A stretch of DNA of 55,329 nt from CALGFH01 sp036003705. GTDB taxonomy: Bacteria; Actinomycetota; CALGFH01. The stretch lies in contig DASYSE010000069.1 of assembly GCA_036003705.1 (NCBI GenBank), positions 1 through 55,329 on the forward strand, written 5' to 3'. Under the pieces are notes generated by a model. The model worked only from the letters and a program-made list of their open reading frames with translations, was not told the DNA's origin and searched no databases. The translations under genes and the position numbers were made by a program. Positions 41,063-50,153 of this stretch are shown here, piece after piece; within the stretch, counting starts at the first letter, position 1, and every line of letters begins with the position of its first letter.

Positions 41063-41270
41063 CTACAACCCGGGACCCGACGAAGGGGTGGTCCCCCGGC
41101 GCGCCTCGGCCGTGACCTCCTGGGCGCTCTGCCTGGCGGTCTCGGCCAGGTCCTGGCCGTGCTCCTGGGTGCGCTCCCTGGCGGTCTCGGCGGCGCTGCC
41201 GGCCACCTCCTGGGCGACCTGCCTGACCTCGCTCCGGCGAGGGGACGCCAAAACGCCCGATCTGGCGGGA
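41063..41270 (-). pseudogene. Ala/Glu/Gln-rich helical fragment without start
   Basis: One frame reads S-E-V-R-Q-V-A-Q-E-V-A-G-S-A-A-E-T-A, then E-R-T-Q-E-H-G-Q-D-L-A-E-T-A-R-Q-S-A-Q-E-V, an amphipathic repeat of the kind found in phage-holin-associated or YtxH/DUF3618-like stress proteins. It has no start of its own and runs on from the kinase gene region. Such genes often neighbour yihY, so this is probably a second remnant of the same decayed locus. Confidence 0.4.
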
Positions 41271-41282
41271 GGCGGCGGACGG

Positions 41283-42761
41283 TCAGCTGCCGGTGATCTC
41301 CGGCAGCAGCGGGAGATGCAGCTCGAACCGGGCGCCGCCGTCGCCGGTGGGGTCGACCACCAGCAGCTCGCCGCCCTGGCTGCGGGCCAGCTGCCGGGCG
41401 ATGTAGAGGCCGAGCCCGACGCCGCCGGCGCGACGCTGGCTGTGGCGCTCCAGCTGGGTGAAGCGGTCGAAGATGCGCTGCCGCTCGGCCACCGGGATGC
41501 CCGGTCCGCCGTCCTCGACGGCGAGCACGGCCTCGCCACCCTCACGGATCCCGGACAGCCGCACCGGCTCGCCGGAGGGCGAGTACTTGCAGGCGTTGTC
41601 GAGCAGGTTGCCGAGGACCTGCACGACCGCGTCCTGGGCGACCCGGACGGGCAGGGCCCCGTTGGTCTCGATGGCGATGCGGCGGTCGTGGTGGCGGGCC
41701 CTGGCCTCGGCGCCGGCCTGGCGGATCAGCTCGGTGGCGTCCAGCTCGACCCGGGCGGCCTCCAGGGAGGCCACCCCTTCGGCCTGCTCGAAGCGGGCAG
41801 CCAGCAGCAGCTGCTCGATCATGCGGTGCAGCCGCTCGCTCTGGCGGATGCCCATCAGCACCAGCTCGTCGCGCTCGGTCGGGCTCAGCCGCTTGCGCCG
41901 GACCCGCAGGATGCCGAACACGCCGACGATCGTGGTCAGCGGGCTGCGCAGCTCATGGGAGACGGTCGAGATCAGGTCGGCCTTCATCCGGTCCGTCTCC
42001 TGGAGGCGGCGGACCACCTCGTGCTCCTGCTCGGTGAGGCGGCGCTGGCGCTCGGCGTCCTCCTCCGCGACCGCCTGCTGGGCCTTGGCCCGGATCTCCC
42101 CCGCCGAGGCCAGAAAGACGGCGCCGAGGGGGACGACCATGGCGGGGAGCAGCAGCAGGCTGCGCTCGGCGACCACCACCGCGACCGGGGCGAGGGCGAG
42201 CACCATGGCCGAGCTGCCCAGCTCCAGACGCAGGTCGTCGCGGCGCAGCCCCTGCAGGACCGGGATGCCCTGGTCGAGGCTGACCACGGTGCTGACCAGC
42301 AGGTGGTTGACCAGCATGAAGGCCAGGCCGCCGGCGGCCATGGACGGCAGCGTGGCCGTGGTGATGTGGTAGCCGCCGCCGAGCGCGTCGTAGACAGCCC
42401 CGCCGGCGGCCAGCGCCAGCACGTACTGGGCGGCGTTGAACGCCGTCTTGATGATGCCCTTTCGGCGCACCAGGTCGACCGTGACCGAGCCGACGATGAA
42501 CACCAGCACGGCGACGCCGGTGCCGGCCAGGGGGACCAGCCCGTAGGCGAAGGTGGCGGTGACCGAGAGCTCCTTGACCCGGTTGCGGTCATGGATCGGG
42601 ATCGAGACCAGCTCGCCGACGACCACGAAGGCGGCGAACACGGCGACCGCCCCGGTGACCTGCTCGACGCGGTCGAGGTCGATCCCGGGCAGGAGGGCGG
42701 CCAGCGCAAGGACGCCGGCCGCGCACACGGCGCCGACGTACCATCGCAACCTGGTCGACAT
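41283..42761 (-). CDS. Membrane sensor histidine kinase, orphan
   Basis: 492 aa. Six or seven TM segments (residues 8-220) form an integral sensor region, then a coiled coil, HisKA with His in S-T-V-S-H-E-L-R-S-P, and HATPase_c with L-G-N-L-L-D-N-A-C-K-Y, D-G-G-P-G-I and G-L-G-L-Y-I-A. No response regulator adjoins it. The start is ATG 42761. Confidence 0.9.
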   Translation of the reverse strand: MSTRLRWYVGAVCAAGVLALAALLPGIDLDRVEQVTGAVAVFAAFVVVGELVSIPIHDRNRVKELSVTATFAYGLVPLAGTGVAVLVFIVGSVTVDLVRRKGIIKTAFNAAQYVLALAAGGAVYDALGGGYHITTATLPSMAAGGLAFMLVNHLLVSTVVSLDQGIPVLQGLRRDDLRLELGSSAMVLALAPVAVVVAERSLLLLPAMVVPLGAVFLASAGEIRAKAQQAVAEEDAERQRRLTEQEHEVVRRLQETDRMKADLISTVSHELRSPLTTIVGVFGILRVRRKRLSPTERDELVLMGIRQSERLHRMIEQLLLAARFEQAEGVASLEAARVELDATELIRQAGAEARARHHDRRIAIETNGALPVRVAQDAVVQVLGNLLDNACKYSPSGEPVRLSGIREGGEAVLAVEDGGPGIPVAERQRIFDRFTQLERHSQRRAGGVGLGLYIARQLARSQGGELLVVDPTGDGGARFELHLPLLPEITGS

Positions 42762-42806
42762 CCCCGTGCCCCTCCCCGGCGAGGTGGCGACCGTCCTCCG
42801 AACTAG

Positions 42807-42836
42807 CGTACCCCGAGCTGGTCCGCTCGGGGTACG
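42807..42836. terminator. Perfect 12-bp inverted repeat, possible terminator of the 39-aa ORF
   Basis: CGTACCCCGAGC (42807-42818) pairs with 42825-42836 around a 6-base loop. It lies 31 bp after the stop of the small minus-strand ORF and 46 bp before the kinase start. It may end a short transcript or be an operator for the kinase gene. Confidence 0.55.
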
Positions 42837-42867
42837 TACTTATTGACCCTTTTGAACTAGCCCCACC

Positions 42868-42987
42868 TCACTTGCCGGTGCGACGGCAATCGAATCCACT
42901 CCTTTCGTACTGGTGGTTCGACTCTCTCCAGTTCGCGGCAAGGGGCCTTCTGTCCCCATCCCGCCTCTTATACGTGCCGCCGCTCAT
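42868..42987 (-). CDS. Candidate 39-aa basic protein
   Basis: M-S-G-G-T-Y-K-R-R-D-G-D-R-R start, F-D-C-R-R-T-G-K end; very basic and polar. It lies in a 321-bp divergent gap that is visibly less GC-rich than its surroundings, is followed by a perfect inverted repeat, and has TTAGTG a few bases before the ATG, which could be part of a leaderless promoter. No ribosome binding site and no recognised family, so the call is speculative. Confidence 0.3.
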   Translation of the reverse strand: MSGGTYKRRDGDRRPLAANWRESNHQYERSGFDCRRTGK

Positions 42988-43082
42988 GAATCACTAATCG
43001 GCACAGGACCTACCGGCAGAGCCGTGCGTTCGGTACACGGCGCCCATACCGCCCGACCCGGTGGAAGCCGTAGGATCGCGCC

Positions 43083-44348
43083 GTGCGCTCCTCCTATCTG
43101 GCCATCCTGCGGCTCCCCCACGCCCGCGCGCTGCTGCTCGCCTCGCTCATCGGGCGCCTCTCGTTCGCGACCGGGCCGCTGGGGCTGGTCCTGTTCGTGC
43201 AGGACGCGACCGGCTCGTTCGCCCAGGCTGGGGCCGCCTCGGCCGCCATCGCCCTGACCAGCGGGCTGCTCGCCCCGGTCAGGGGCCGGCTGGTCGACCG
43301 GTACGGTCAGCGCCGCTGCCTGCCGCCGCTGGCGGTGGTCTTCGCGGCCGCCCTTGCCGGGGTCGTTGCCGCCACCCGGCCGGGCCCGGGCGGGTTCACG
43401 GCCACGGTGGGCCTGGCCGCGGCCGCCGGGGCCGCCGCCCCGCCCCTCGGCGCCTCCATGCGGGTGCTGTGGATCTCGCTGGTCGGTCAGGGCCCGCAGC
43501 TGCAGACCGCCTACGCCTTGGACGCGGTGCTCGACGAGCTGCTGTTCGTGGCCGGACCGCTGCTGGTCGGCGGGCTGGCCACGGTGCTCGAGCCGGCGGC
43601 CGGGCCGCTGGCCGCGGCCGGGCTGGCGCTTGCCGGGACGCTCGGGTTCGTGGCCTCACCGGTGTCGAAGACCTACACCGGCAACCGGACCGCCCCGGCC
43701 GACCGGACCGGCTGGGCCGGGGCCATGAGCAGGCCGGGCATCCGGACGCTGGCCCTCTCCCTGGCCGGCGTCGGCGCCGCCATCGGCATCTGGGAGATCG
43801 GCCTGGTCGGGGCGGCCAGGCAGGCCGGCTCGGCCGAGGCCGCCGGGCTCCTGCTCGCCGCCTGGGCCGCGGCCAGCGCCGTCGGCGGCCTCTGGTACGG
43901 GGGCAGGTCCTGGCGCCGCCCCCCCGGCCAGCGCTACCTCGCCCTGCTCGCCCTGCTCGCCCTGGCCTGCGCGCCGATGGCGGCCACCGCCTCCCCGCTG
44001 GCCCTCGGCGCCGTGATCGCACTGGTCGGGCTGGTGCTGGCCCCGCTGGAGAGCTCGGCCTATGTGCTGGCGGCCGAGCTGGCACCGCCCGGGACCCTGA
44101 CCGAGTCGGGCACCTGGATGACCTCTGCCATCAACGTCACCGGGGCGTTCGGCATCGCCGGGGCCGGCGCCCTGGTCGACCGGGCCGGCGTATCCTTGAC
44201 CCTGGCCATCGCCTGGGCCTGCACGGCCGTCGGCCTGCTGGTCGCCCTGGCCGGCCGCGACCACCTCGGGGCCGCCCCCTACCGCGGCAAGCACGAGGTG
44301 CGCCACGTCGCCACTCGACAACTACGGCGCGAACGGCGCATGCTCTGA
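43083..44348 (+). CDS. MFS transporter
   Basis: 421 aa with about twelve TM segments and the MFS loop motif G-R-L-V-D-R-Y-G-Q-R-R between TM2 and TM3. Probably an exporter of small molecules; the substrate is unknown. GTG 43083 is preceded by TAGGAT (43071-43076) at a 6-bp spacing, so probably leaderless. Its stop codon starts the palindrome of the next gene. Confidence 0.88.
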   Translation: MRSSYLAILRLPHARALLLASLIGRLSFATGPLGLVLFVQDATGSFAQAGAASAAIALTSGLLAPVRGRLVDRYGQRRCLPPLAVVFAAALAGVVAATRPGPGGFTATVGLAAAAGAAAPPLGASMRVLWISLVGQGPQLQTAYALDAVLDELLFVAGPLLVGGLATVLEPAAGPLAAAGLALAGTLGFVASPVSKTYTGNRTAPADRTGWAGAMSRPGIRTLALSLAGVGAAIGIWEIGLVGAARQAGSAEAAGLLLAAWAAASAVGGLWYGGRSWRRPPGQRYLALLALLALACAPMAATASPLALGAVIALVGLVLAPLESSAYVLAAELAPPGTLTESGTWMTSAINVTGAFGIAGAGALVDRAGVSLTLAIAWACTAVGLLVALAGRDHLGAAPYRGKHEVRHVATRQLRRERRML

Positions 44349-44375
44349 TATCCCCCGATATCAATTCGGGTATCA
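44346..44375. promoter_or_regulatory. Palindromic operator before the ribbon-helix-helix-like gene
   Basis: TGATATC-CCCC-GATATCA (44346-44363) is a perfect 7-bp inverted repeat with a 4-bp spacer, followed by a third half site GTATCA (44370-44375). It lies 17-46 bp before the ATG at 44392 and starts at the transporter stop codon. Autoregulation by the next product is likely. Confidence 0.6.
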
Positions 44376-44391
44376 GTCGAGGAGTGCACCG

Positions 44392-44859
44392 ATGTCAGAG
44401 TTGTCGCGACTGATGCTGAAGGCCCTCCGCTCGCTCCCGCCAGAGGAGCAGGACGCCGTCCTGGAAGCAATGCTGGAGCCCAAGCTGGCCCCCTGGCCCG
44501 ACCCGGCCGCCGCCCGCCTGCCCTCCCCCGACCCGCTGTCCAGCGGCTCCCTGGTCCACCGCCTCTACGGTCAGGACCCCCGGTTGGAGGTCACCCACCC
44601 GCCGCTTGGCCCCGAGACCGGCGGCCCCTGGCAGAGCGTCCCCGTGCGCCTCTCCACCGATCAGCACGAACGCCTCAAGCAGTGGTGCCAGGCCAACGGC
44701 TTCACCATGGCCGTGGTCCTCCGCGGCCTGGTCGCCCGGTTCCTCGACGACCAGGCCACCCGCCGCCCCCGGAGCTCCCCGGGTCCCTCGGGCTCTCCGG
44801 ACCCTTCGGACCCGGGTCCCACGGCCGCCGACGAGGGCGCCGAGCCGTCGGTCGGGTAG
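44392..44859 (+). CDS. Putative ribbon-helix-helix DNA-binding protein
   Basis: 155 aa. The N-terminal helix pair (L-S-R-L-M-L-K-A-L-R-S-L-P-P-E-E-Q-D-A-V-L-E-A-M-L) could dimerise. The centre has V-P-V-R-L-S-T-D-Q-H-E-R-L-K-Q-W-C-Q then F-T-M-A-V-V-L-R-G-L-V-A-R-F-L-D, a strand-helix-helix order as in RHH regulators. The tail is Ser/Pro-rich. GAGGAG precedes ATG 44392, and a palindrome lies upstream. No adjacent toxin gene is visible. Confidence 0.65.
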   Translation: MSELSRLMLKALRSLPPEEQDAVLEAMLEPKLAPWPDPAAARLPSPDPLSSGSLVHRLYGQDPRLEVTHPPLGPETGGPWQSVPVRLSTDQHERLKQWCQANGFTMAVVLRGLVARFLDDQATRRPRSSPGPSGSPDPSDPGPTAADEGAEPSVG

Positions 44860-44989
44860 CGGGTGGCTGTGGTTCGGCCCTGGTCCCAACCTGCCAGCAA
44901 TCCCGCGACTCACCCAGAGCTTTCACCTCAGACACAGGCGCAAGGTCAAGACCACGCGGGAGCGCCGCAGGCGGCAGCTGGGGCGGGGA

Positions 44990-47413
44990 TCAGCCGACTA
45001 TGAAGTTCGCGGTGAGCGAGCCGACCTGGACCTGGTACCCACCTGGCTCGACGGCCGGCCGCCTGGTGCCGTCGATGTCAGCGGGCGTGACGGCGAGCCG
45101 GGAGACCGGGAACGAGACCTGGACGGACTTGGACTGGCCGGAGTCCAGGGCGACCCGGGCGAACCCGACCAGCCGCTGCGGCGGCACCACCACGTCGCTC
45201 ACCGGCTGATGCACGTAGACCGGGACGATGGCGGTCCCGGCCCGGCTGCCGGTGTTGGCGACCGTGAAGGTGGCGGTCACCGTGCCGGTCCGTGACACGG
45301 TGCCGTTCACGGACAGGCCGCTGGTCTGGAAGGTGGTGTAGGACAGGCCGAACCCGAACGGGTACAGCGGGTTGTAGGAATGCCCCTGGCCTGAGCCGGT
45401 GTCCGGCAGCTGGTCGAAGAACTTCGGCTGGTCGCCGAGCGGCGACGGGCAGTTGCCGCAGAAGTCCCCGCCGGGCGCGTCGGCGTCCGACGGCCAGCTG
45501 ACCGAGAGCCGGCCGCTGGGGTTGACCTTGCCGAAGATCACATCCGCGACCGCGGTACCGGCCTCGGTGCTGCCCTGGTAGGCCATCAGCAGGCCTGCGG
45601 TGGTCTCGCCGGGTCCGAGCCCGATCGGACGGCCGGCGATGACGACCACGATCACCGGCTTGCCGGTCGCCTGCAGCGCGCTGATCAGCGCCTTCTGGCT
45701 CGGCGGCAGCGCCGGCGCCGGGTTGTCGCCCAGCCCCTCGGCGTACGCCTTCTCGCCGACCGCGACCACGACCGCGTCCGCAGACGCCGCCGCGGCGACC
45801 GCTGAGGCCTGGTCGGGAGCGGAGACCACGTTCGGGTCGGCGGCCTGCAAGCCCTCGAGCACCGTGGTCCCGGGCGGGATCTGGTCCGGCGGCCCCATGC
45901 AGCAGACGTGCCCGGCGCCGAACACGCCCTGCCAGCTGACGCTCCAGCCGCCCAGCTGGTTGGTCATCGAGTCGGCGCTCGGCCCGGTCACCACCAGCTT
46001 GGCGCTCGGCGACAGCGGCAGCACGTTGTCCTGGTTGCGCAGCAGGGTGATCGACTCGCGGGCGGCCTGCAGCGTGGCGTCACGGCCGGCGGTGACGGCC
46101 GCGTTGGCCTTGCTCGGATCCACGTATGGGTGCTCGAACAGGCCGAGCTCGAACTTCAGCCGCAGGATCCGCCGCACCGACTCGTTGACCCGCTGCTGGG
46201 AGACCAGGCCCTGCTGCACGTCCCGGATCAGCCCGGCCTGCCAGCCGGCGTAGTCGAACGGGGTCATGGACATGTCGACGCCAGCGTTCACGGCCTTGGC
46301 GATGGCGCCCGCGAAGTCCGCGGCGATGTGGTAGTTGTTCGCCAGCGCCGGCACGTCGCCGTAGTCACTGATCACCACGCCCTTGAAGCCGAGCCGGCCA
46401 CGCAGCTCGTCGGTGAGCAGGAAGTGGGACGCGGTGGCGGGGATGTTGTTGACGGACCCGGAGTTGACCATCACCGTCTTCGCGCCGGCGTCGATTCCGC
46501 CGGCGTAGGAGGGCAGGAAGACGTCCTGCAGGTAGCGGATCGGCAGCTGCGCCTCCACCCGGTCATGCCCGTTGATCGACTCGGAGTAGCCGGCGAAGTG
46601 CTTGACCGTCGCCGCGGCGCGCAGCGCGCCCTGGCCCTGCAGCCCGCGGACGAACGCGGCGCCCATCGCCGAGGACAGGGCCGGCTGCTCCGCCCAGGTC
46701 TCGTAGGTCCGGCCCCACCGGTTGTCCCGGGCCAGGTCCTGGACCGGGGCGAAGTCCCAGGTCCAGCCGGTGGCCTTGAGCGCGTTGGCGGTGACCTCGC
46801 CGCCGGTCTGGGCGGCGGCCGGGTCCCAGGTCGCGCCCATTCCGATCGAGTGCGGGAACAGCGGCGCCTGGAACGGGTGGCCGAAGCCGTGCACCGCATC
46901 CACGCCGAGGATGACCGGGATGTGCAGCCGGGAGTTCTCGATCGCGTAGTGCTGGATCGTGTTGGCCCAGTCCGCCCAGCCGGCGCCGGTGTTGTCGGCA
47001 GGGTTGTCGGTGCCGCCGGCCAGGATCGAGCCGGTGAAGCTCTTGATGAGCACCGCGTTCAGGCAGTTGGGCTGCAGCGGATCGTTGTTGCCGCCGGCGT
47101 TGTTGCAGTCGCCGTCGGCCGGGTTGGTGGAGTCGCGCAGCCTGCCGATTACGATCTGGTCCATCTGGCCGACCTTCTCGGCCAGCGTCATCCGGTGCAG
47201 CAGGTCCTCCACCCGGGCGGAGATCGGCGCCTTCGGGTCCAGGTAGGTCAGTGTCGGCGTGGCGGCCTGCGGGCCGGCGTTGGCCAAGCCGGATGCGGCC
47301 ACCAGGCCGACGACACACGCCGCTGCAGCCAGCGAGATCAGCGTCCGGACCGGGCGGCCGGCACGCCGGGCGGAGTTGAGGAACGGGGTGCGGGGCAACC
47401 GTGGGAGGGGCAT
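44990..47413 (-). CDS. Secreted GH3 beta-glucosidase
   Basis: 807 aa from ATG 47413 (GTG 47425 also possible). Signal peptide or TM (about 20-47), then the GH3 N-terminal barrel with L-G-V-D-A-V-H-G, R-W-G-R-T-Y-E, K-H-F-A-G-Y and the nucleophile Asp in G-V-V-I-S-D-Y. The C-terminal domain (L-L-R-N, V-V-V-V-A-V-G, P-L-Y-P-F-G-F-G-L-S-Y-T-T-F) and the fibronectin III-like end are also present. It hydrolyses beta-glucosides or oligosaccharides outside the cell. No other sugar genes nearby. Confidence 0.93.
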   Translation of the reverse strand: MPLPRLPRTPFLNSARRAGRPVRTLISLAAAACVVGLVAASGLANAGPQAATPTLTYLDPKAPISARVEDLLHRMTLAEKVGQMDQIVIGRLRDSTNPADGDCNNAGGNNDPLQPNCLNAVLIKSFTGSILAGGTDNPADNTGAGWADWANTIQHYAIENSRLHIPVILGVDAVHGFGHPFQAPLFPHSIGMGATWDPAAAQTGGEVTANALKATGWTWDFAPVQDLARDNRWGRTYETWAEQPALSSAMGAAFVRGLQGQGALRAAATVKHFAGYSESINGHDRVEAQLPIRYLQDVFLPSYAGGIDAGAKTVMVNSGSVNNIPATASHFLLTDELRGRLGFKGVVISDYGDVPALANNYHIAADFAGAIAKAVNAGVDMSMTPFDYAGWQAGLIRDVQQGLVSQQRVNESVRRILRLKFELGLFEHPYVDPSKANAAVTAGRDATLQAARESITLLRNQDNVLPLSPSAKLVVTGPSADSMTNQLGGWSVSWQGVFGAGHVCCMGPPDQIPPGTTVLEGLQAADPNVVSAPDQASAVAAAASADAVVVAVGEKAYAEGLGDNPAPALPPSQKALISALQATGKPVIVVVIAGRPIGLGPGETTAGLLMAYQGSTEAGTAVADVIFGKVNPSGRLSVSWPSDADAPGGDFCGNCPSPLGDQPKFFDQLPDTGSGQGHSYNPLYPFGFGLSYTTFQTSGLSVNGTVSRTGTVTATFTVANTGSRAGTAIVPVYVHQPVSDVVVPPQRLVGFARVALDSGQSKSVQVSFPVSRLAVTPADIDGTRRPAVEPGGYQVQVGSLTANFIVG

Positions 47414-47425
47414 GACACCGTCCAC

Positions 47426-47862
47426 TTCTGTGAGTGCCCCTGGTCGCGGGCGGGCTGGCCGCCGAATCGCCCGGGGCGAACCATCAGCCCCCGGTGGGCT
47501 GCCATCGACGCCAGCCCGATGTCACGAGGTGGAGATCGCCCTTCAGCGTCTGCCTCCCTCCCGGGCGCGCGAGTCCGCTGGCGCGCCGAAAGCCTAGGAC
47601 CGGCAGTTTCTACACGTCAATCCCTAAGTCCTTGATCTCCCTGCGGGAGGTGTCGCTCCGGGGCTGAAAGAAGGCTGGGTGTCCGGCTCCAGCCCCGACC
47701 ATGCCGGAGCGTCTCATACTCCGCCGGCGTTCGACGCCGGACCAGCAGACCTACGACGTGGTCCTGGATGCGGGTCGTGCTCGCGCAGGGTTCCCTCGCT
47801 CGAGGCGCCAGCGTCCCAAGACCGCTGGATCACGAGCTACGGTGTGGGCGCCGTGCTCAGGG
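47426..47862. other. 437-bp intergenic region
   Basis: Besides the GH3 promoter, it holds a CCGGCGT-TCG-ACGCCGG hairpin (47724-47740), about 120 bp after the DUF4386 stop, which may terminate that gene. No convincing coding frame is visible. Confidence 0.5.
47591..47620 (-). promoter_or_regulatory. Predicted promoter of the GH3 gene
   Basis: On the minus strand TTGACG (plus 47615-47620), 18 bp, TAGGCT (plus 47591-47596), a good match to the primary-sigma consensus. The start would be near 47584, giving a leader of about 170 nt. Confidence 0.65.
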
Positions 47863-48561
47863 TCAGGCGGTGAGCAGCAGGCCGATGCCCAGGGCCAACA
47901 ACCACAGCGACCAGCCGATATAGGCCAACGGGACCAGGGTGCCGGCGAGCTTCCAGCCGCGCACCTCGAATGGTCCGACGAACTCCAGCGCCCCGAGCAC
48001 AAACAGCGGCGCCAGCACCAGCCCGACGACCCCGAACAGCGGGTGCAACACGTCGGACTGGATGAGGGCGACGCCGGCCAGGGCGGTCCACAGGCCGGTA
48101 AACAGGTAGCCCAGATGTTCACCGACCGCCACCCCCAGGTAGCGATTCAGGGTCTGGAAGGTGATCTCGACCGCATCCCTGGTGGCGGCGGTCGCTGCCG
48201 GGTCGGTGGCGGTGCGGGCCAGGTGGGGGACGGCGAATGGCCAGCGGATCAGGCCCAGGAACTGCACCAGCGCGGCCAGTAGCCCGATGGCGGTGGCCAG
48301 GGCCAGGACGGTCGGGTCGGCGTCGGCGAGGGTAGCCGACAGCAGCACCACGGCCGGGGCGAGCAGGACCGCGCTCATGGCGAACCCCCACCAGACCAGG
48401 ACCAGGCGGCTGCCGCCGGCAGCAAACCGCTCCAGTACCTGGCCGGTTGGCTGCCGCAGGATGTCGGGGTAGTCGAAGCTGCGGGCGAGCAGGGTGTACA
48501 GGCCGTTGTAGGCGACCGGCAGCACCAGCAGCAGCAGGCCGGTCAGCACCTGGGTGGTCAA
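47863..48561 (-). CDS. DUF4386-family membrane protein
   Basis: 232 aa with six TM segments. Y-N-G-L-Y-T-L-L-A-R-S-F-D-Y-P-D-I-L-R-Q-P near the N-terminus and the spacing of later helices fit DUF4386, whose members in actinobacteria are of unknown function. Start TTG 48561 with AGGA about 6 bp upstream. Confidence 0.75.
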   Translation of the reverse strand: MTTQVLTGLLLLVLPVAYNGLYTLLARSFDYPDILRQPTGQVLERFAAGGSRLVLVWWGFAMSAVLLAPAVVLLSATLADADPTVLALATAIGLLAALVQFLGLIRWPFAVPHLARTATDPAATAATRDAVEITFQTLNRYLGVAVGEHLGYLFTGLWTALAGVALIQSDVLHPLFGVVGLVLAPLFVLGALEFVGPFEVRGWKLAGTLVPLAYIGWSLWLLALGIGLLLTA

Positions 48562-49414
48562 GAAGGGTCCTCTCCCGTGCCGGGGTTTGGGAGCCCGCTA
48601 CACCAACCCCGCCCCTGGCGACGACGCCCGCGACAACCGCTCCAGCTCCGCGCCATCATCCGCACCCACTCCCAGCGCCGCCGCCGGTCGATTCGCCATG
48701 CCCATTCCCGAACGCACCCAAGCGTCTCACCACCAGCAACACGGCGCACTAGTTGGGGATTGGATGCCGTCAAGGCGGTGTCGCGTCCTGCCGCGTCGTG
48801 GGTCGACGTGTTCGCCGGTGGCTGTGTCACCTACCAGCCAGGACCCGACCTTGGTCCGTCTGCCCCGCTGCTGGACCAGGCCCAGCAGGCGGTGAGCTAC
48901 CGAACCCGTGATGACCTGCGCCAGGCCCTCCGACGCCACTCTGACGGCCGGCTCCAACTCGACCCCGACGGCGGCACTTAGCACGGCAATCGGCCAAGAA
49001 CACAGAGCGGCCGATCCCACCTGACCTCATTTCAGGACCTGCTCTTGGGCCGCTGGACCGCAGCCCAGTGGTGATGGCATGTGGCCTCGAGAGCCCCGCC
49101 CTCGTTGCTTGCTTAGGTGGATTCTCATGTTCGGGGCCGGTCGCGGTGTGCCGGGCCGCGATTCAGCAAGGCGTGAACGTGACGAGGCTGCTATGTCTGT
49201 CAAGTCGACGAGGAGCCTTGGCTGGTTGGGACCAGCGGCGGCGGCGAGCAGGTAGAGCGTAGCCCAGTAGGCTCGGCTCGGTCTCAACGACGGATTGTGG
49301 CCAGGACCGGCTCGACGGGTCGGGCTGCAGCAGGCCGGTCCCTCGACGACGACCACTGTGCGGCCGGGGCCAGCCTCGCCGACCTCCTGAGCTCCTCGGA
49401 CAGGCGAAGCAGGA
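48562..49414. other. Gene-poor region of about 850 bp
   Basis: Apart from a possible gene fragment at 48781-48981 no supported gene is visible. Frames on both strands in 49027-49400 are interrupted or of odd composition. Confidence 0.4.
48781..48981 (+). pseudogene. Possible C-terminal fragment of a membrane/regulatory protein
   Basis: A frame with protein-like composition (W-V-D-V-F-A-G-G-C-V-T-Y-Q ... L-L-D-Q-A-Q-Q-A-V-S-Y-R-T-R-D-D-L-R-Q-A-L) ends at TAG 48979-48981. No start or ribosome binding site is in frame. It resembles C-terminal segments of uncharacterised actinobacterial proteins. Speculative. Confidence 0.25.
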
Positions 49415-49452
49415 TTGACAGCTATAGCTATTAGCCCTAGCCTATGATAGGC
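49415..49452 (+). promoter_or_regulatory. TetR-gene promoter with overlapping palindromes
   Basis: TTGACA (49415-49420), 17 bp, TAGCCT (49438-49443), a consensus-quality promoter. GCTATAGC (49421-49428) is a palindrome in the spacer and GCCTAT-G-ATAGGC (49440-49452) overlaps the -10, as expected of a self-repressing TetR operator. Confidence 0.7.
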
Positions 49453-49475
49453 AGCATAGCTAGCGGGGAAGGGTC

Positions 49476-50147
49476 ATGGCGCAACGCGAGGGTGCGGACA
49501 AGCCGCCGCCCACGGCTGGCACGTCAACGGGCCTCGACCGTCGCGCACGCCGCCGCCAGCAGACGATCGAGGAGATCCTTCAGGTCGCCATGCAGGTGAT
49601 GGCCGAAGAGGGCGTCGCCGGCCTGAGCCTGTCGGAGGTGGCCCGGCGCATGGGCATCCAGCCGCCCTCGCTGTACAAGTACTTCCCCTCCAAGCTGGCC
49701 CTGTACGACGCCCTCTTCCAGCGAGGGGCCGGCGAGAGCTTGGCCGTTTTCCGAGCCGCCGCCGCCCAGGCCGAGCCGGGCTGGGCGGCGCTGCTGGCCG
49801 GGATCCAAGCAGTCACGCGCTTGGCGCTGGACCATCAGGTGGTCGCGCAGCTGCTCACCTGGCGGCCGGTGCCCGGCTTTGTGCCTTCCCCGGAGGCGTA
49901 TGCCCCCAGCATCGAGTTCGTCGAAGAGGTCCGCCGGCTGCTGCAGGTCGCCGTCGACCGCGGCCAGCTGCATCCCGACGCCGCCTCCGAAGAGGGAGTG
50001 GCGCTGCTGTCGGTCCTGGCCACCGGGGTCACCTCCCAGCAACTCGCCAACCAGCCGTCGGCCACCTGGGAGCAAGGGCGCTTCACCCGCCTGACGCCCC
50101 GGGTGCTGGAGCTGTTCCGATGCGCCTACCCACCCGGAGAGGGGTGA
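49476..50147 (+). CDS. TetR-family regulator
   Basis: 223 aa. N-terminal helix-turn-helix (I-E-E-I-L-Q-V-A-M-Q-V-M-A-E-E-G, L-S-L-S-E-V-A-R-R-M-G-I-Q-P-P-S-L-Y-K-Y-F) with a C-terminal ligand domain of the TetR_C_13/WHG type. Followed with a few bp gap by the mycothiol-type enzyme gene, its likely target. The palindromes in its promoter suggest autorepression. Confidence 0.93.
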   Translation: MAQREGADKPPPTAGTSTGLDRRARRRQQTIEEILQVAMQVMAEEGVAGLSLSEVARRMGIQPPSLYKYFPSKLALYDALFQRGAGESLAVFRAAAAQAEPGWAALLAGIQAVTRLALDHQVVAQLLTWRPVPGFVPSPEAYAPSIEFVEEVRRLLQVAVDRGQLHPDAASEEGVALLSVLATGVTSQQLANQPSATWEQGRFTRLTPRVLELFRCAYPPGEG

Positions 50148-50153
50148 GCGGTG

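Noticed and set aside
42880..42965. GGTTCGAC and GGATTCGATT words resembling tRNA T-arms
   Set aside because: The flanking bases do not form the 5-bp T-stem, and no acceptor or anticodon arm is found at the right distance on either strand.
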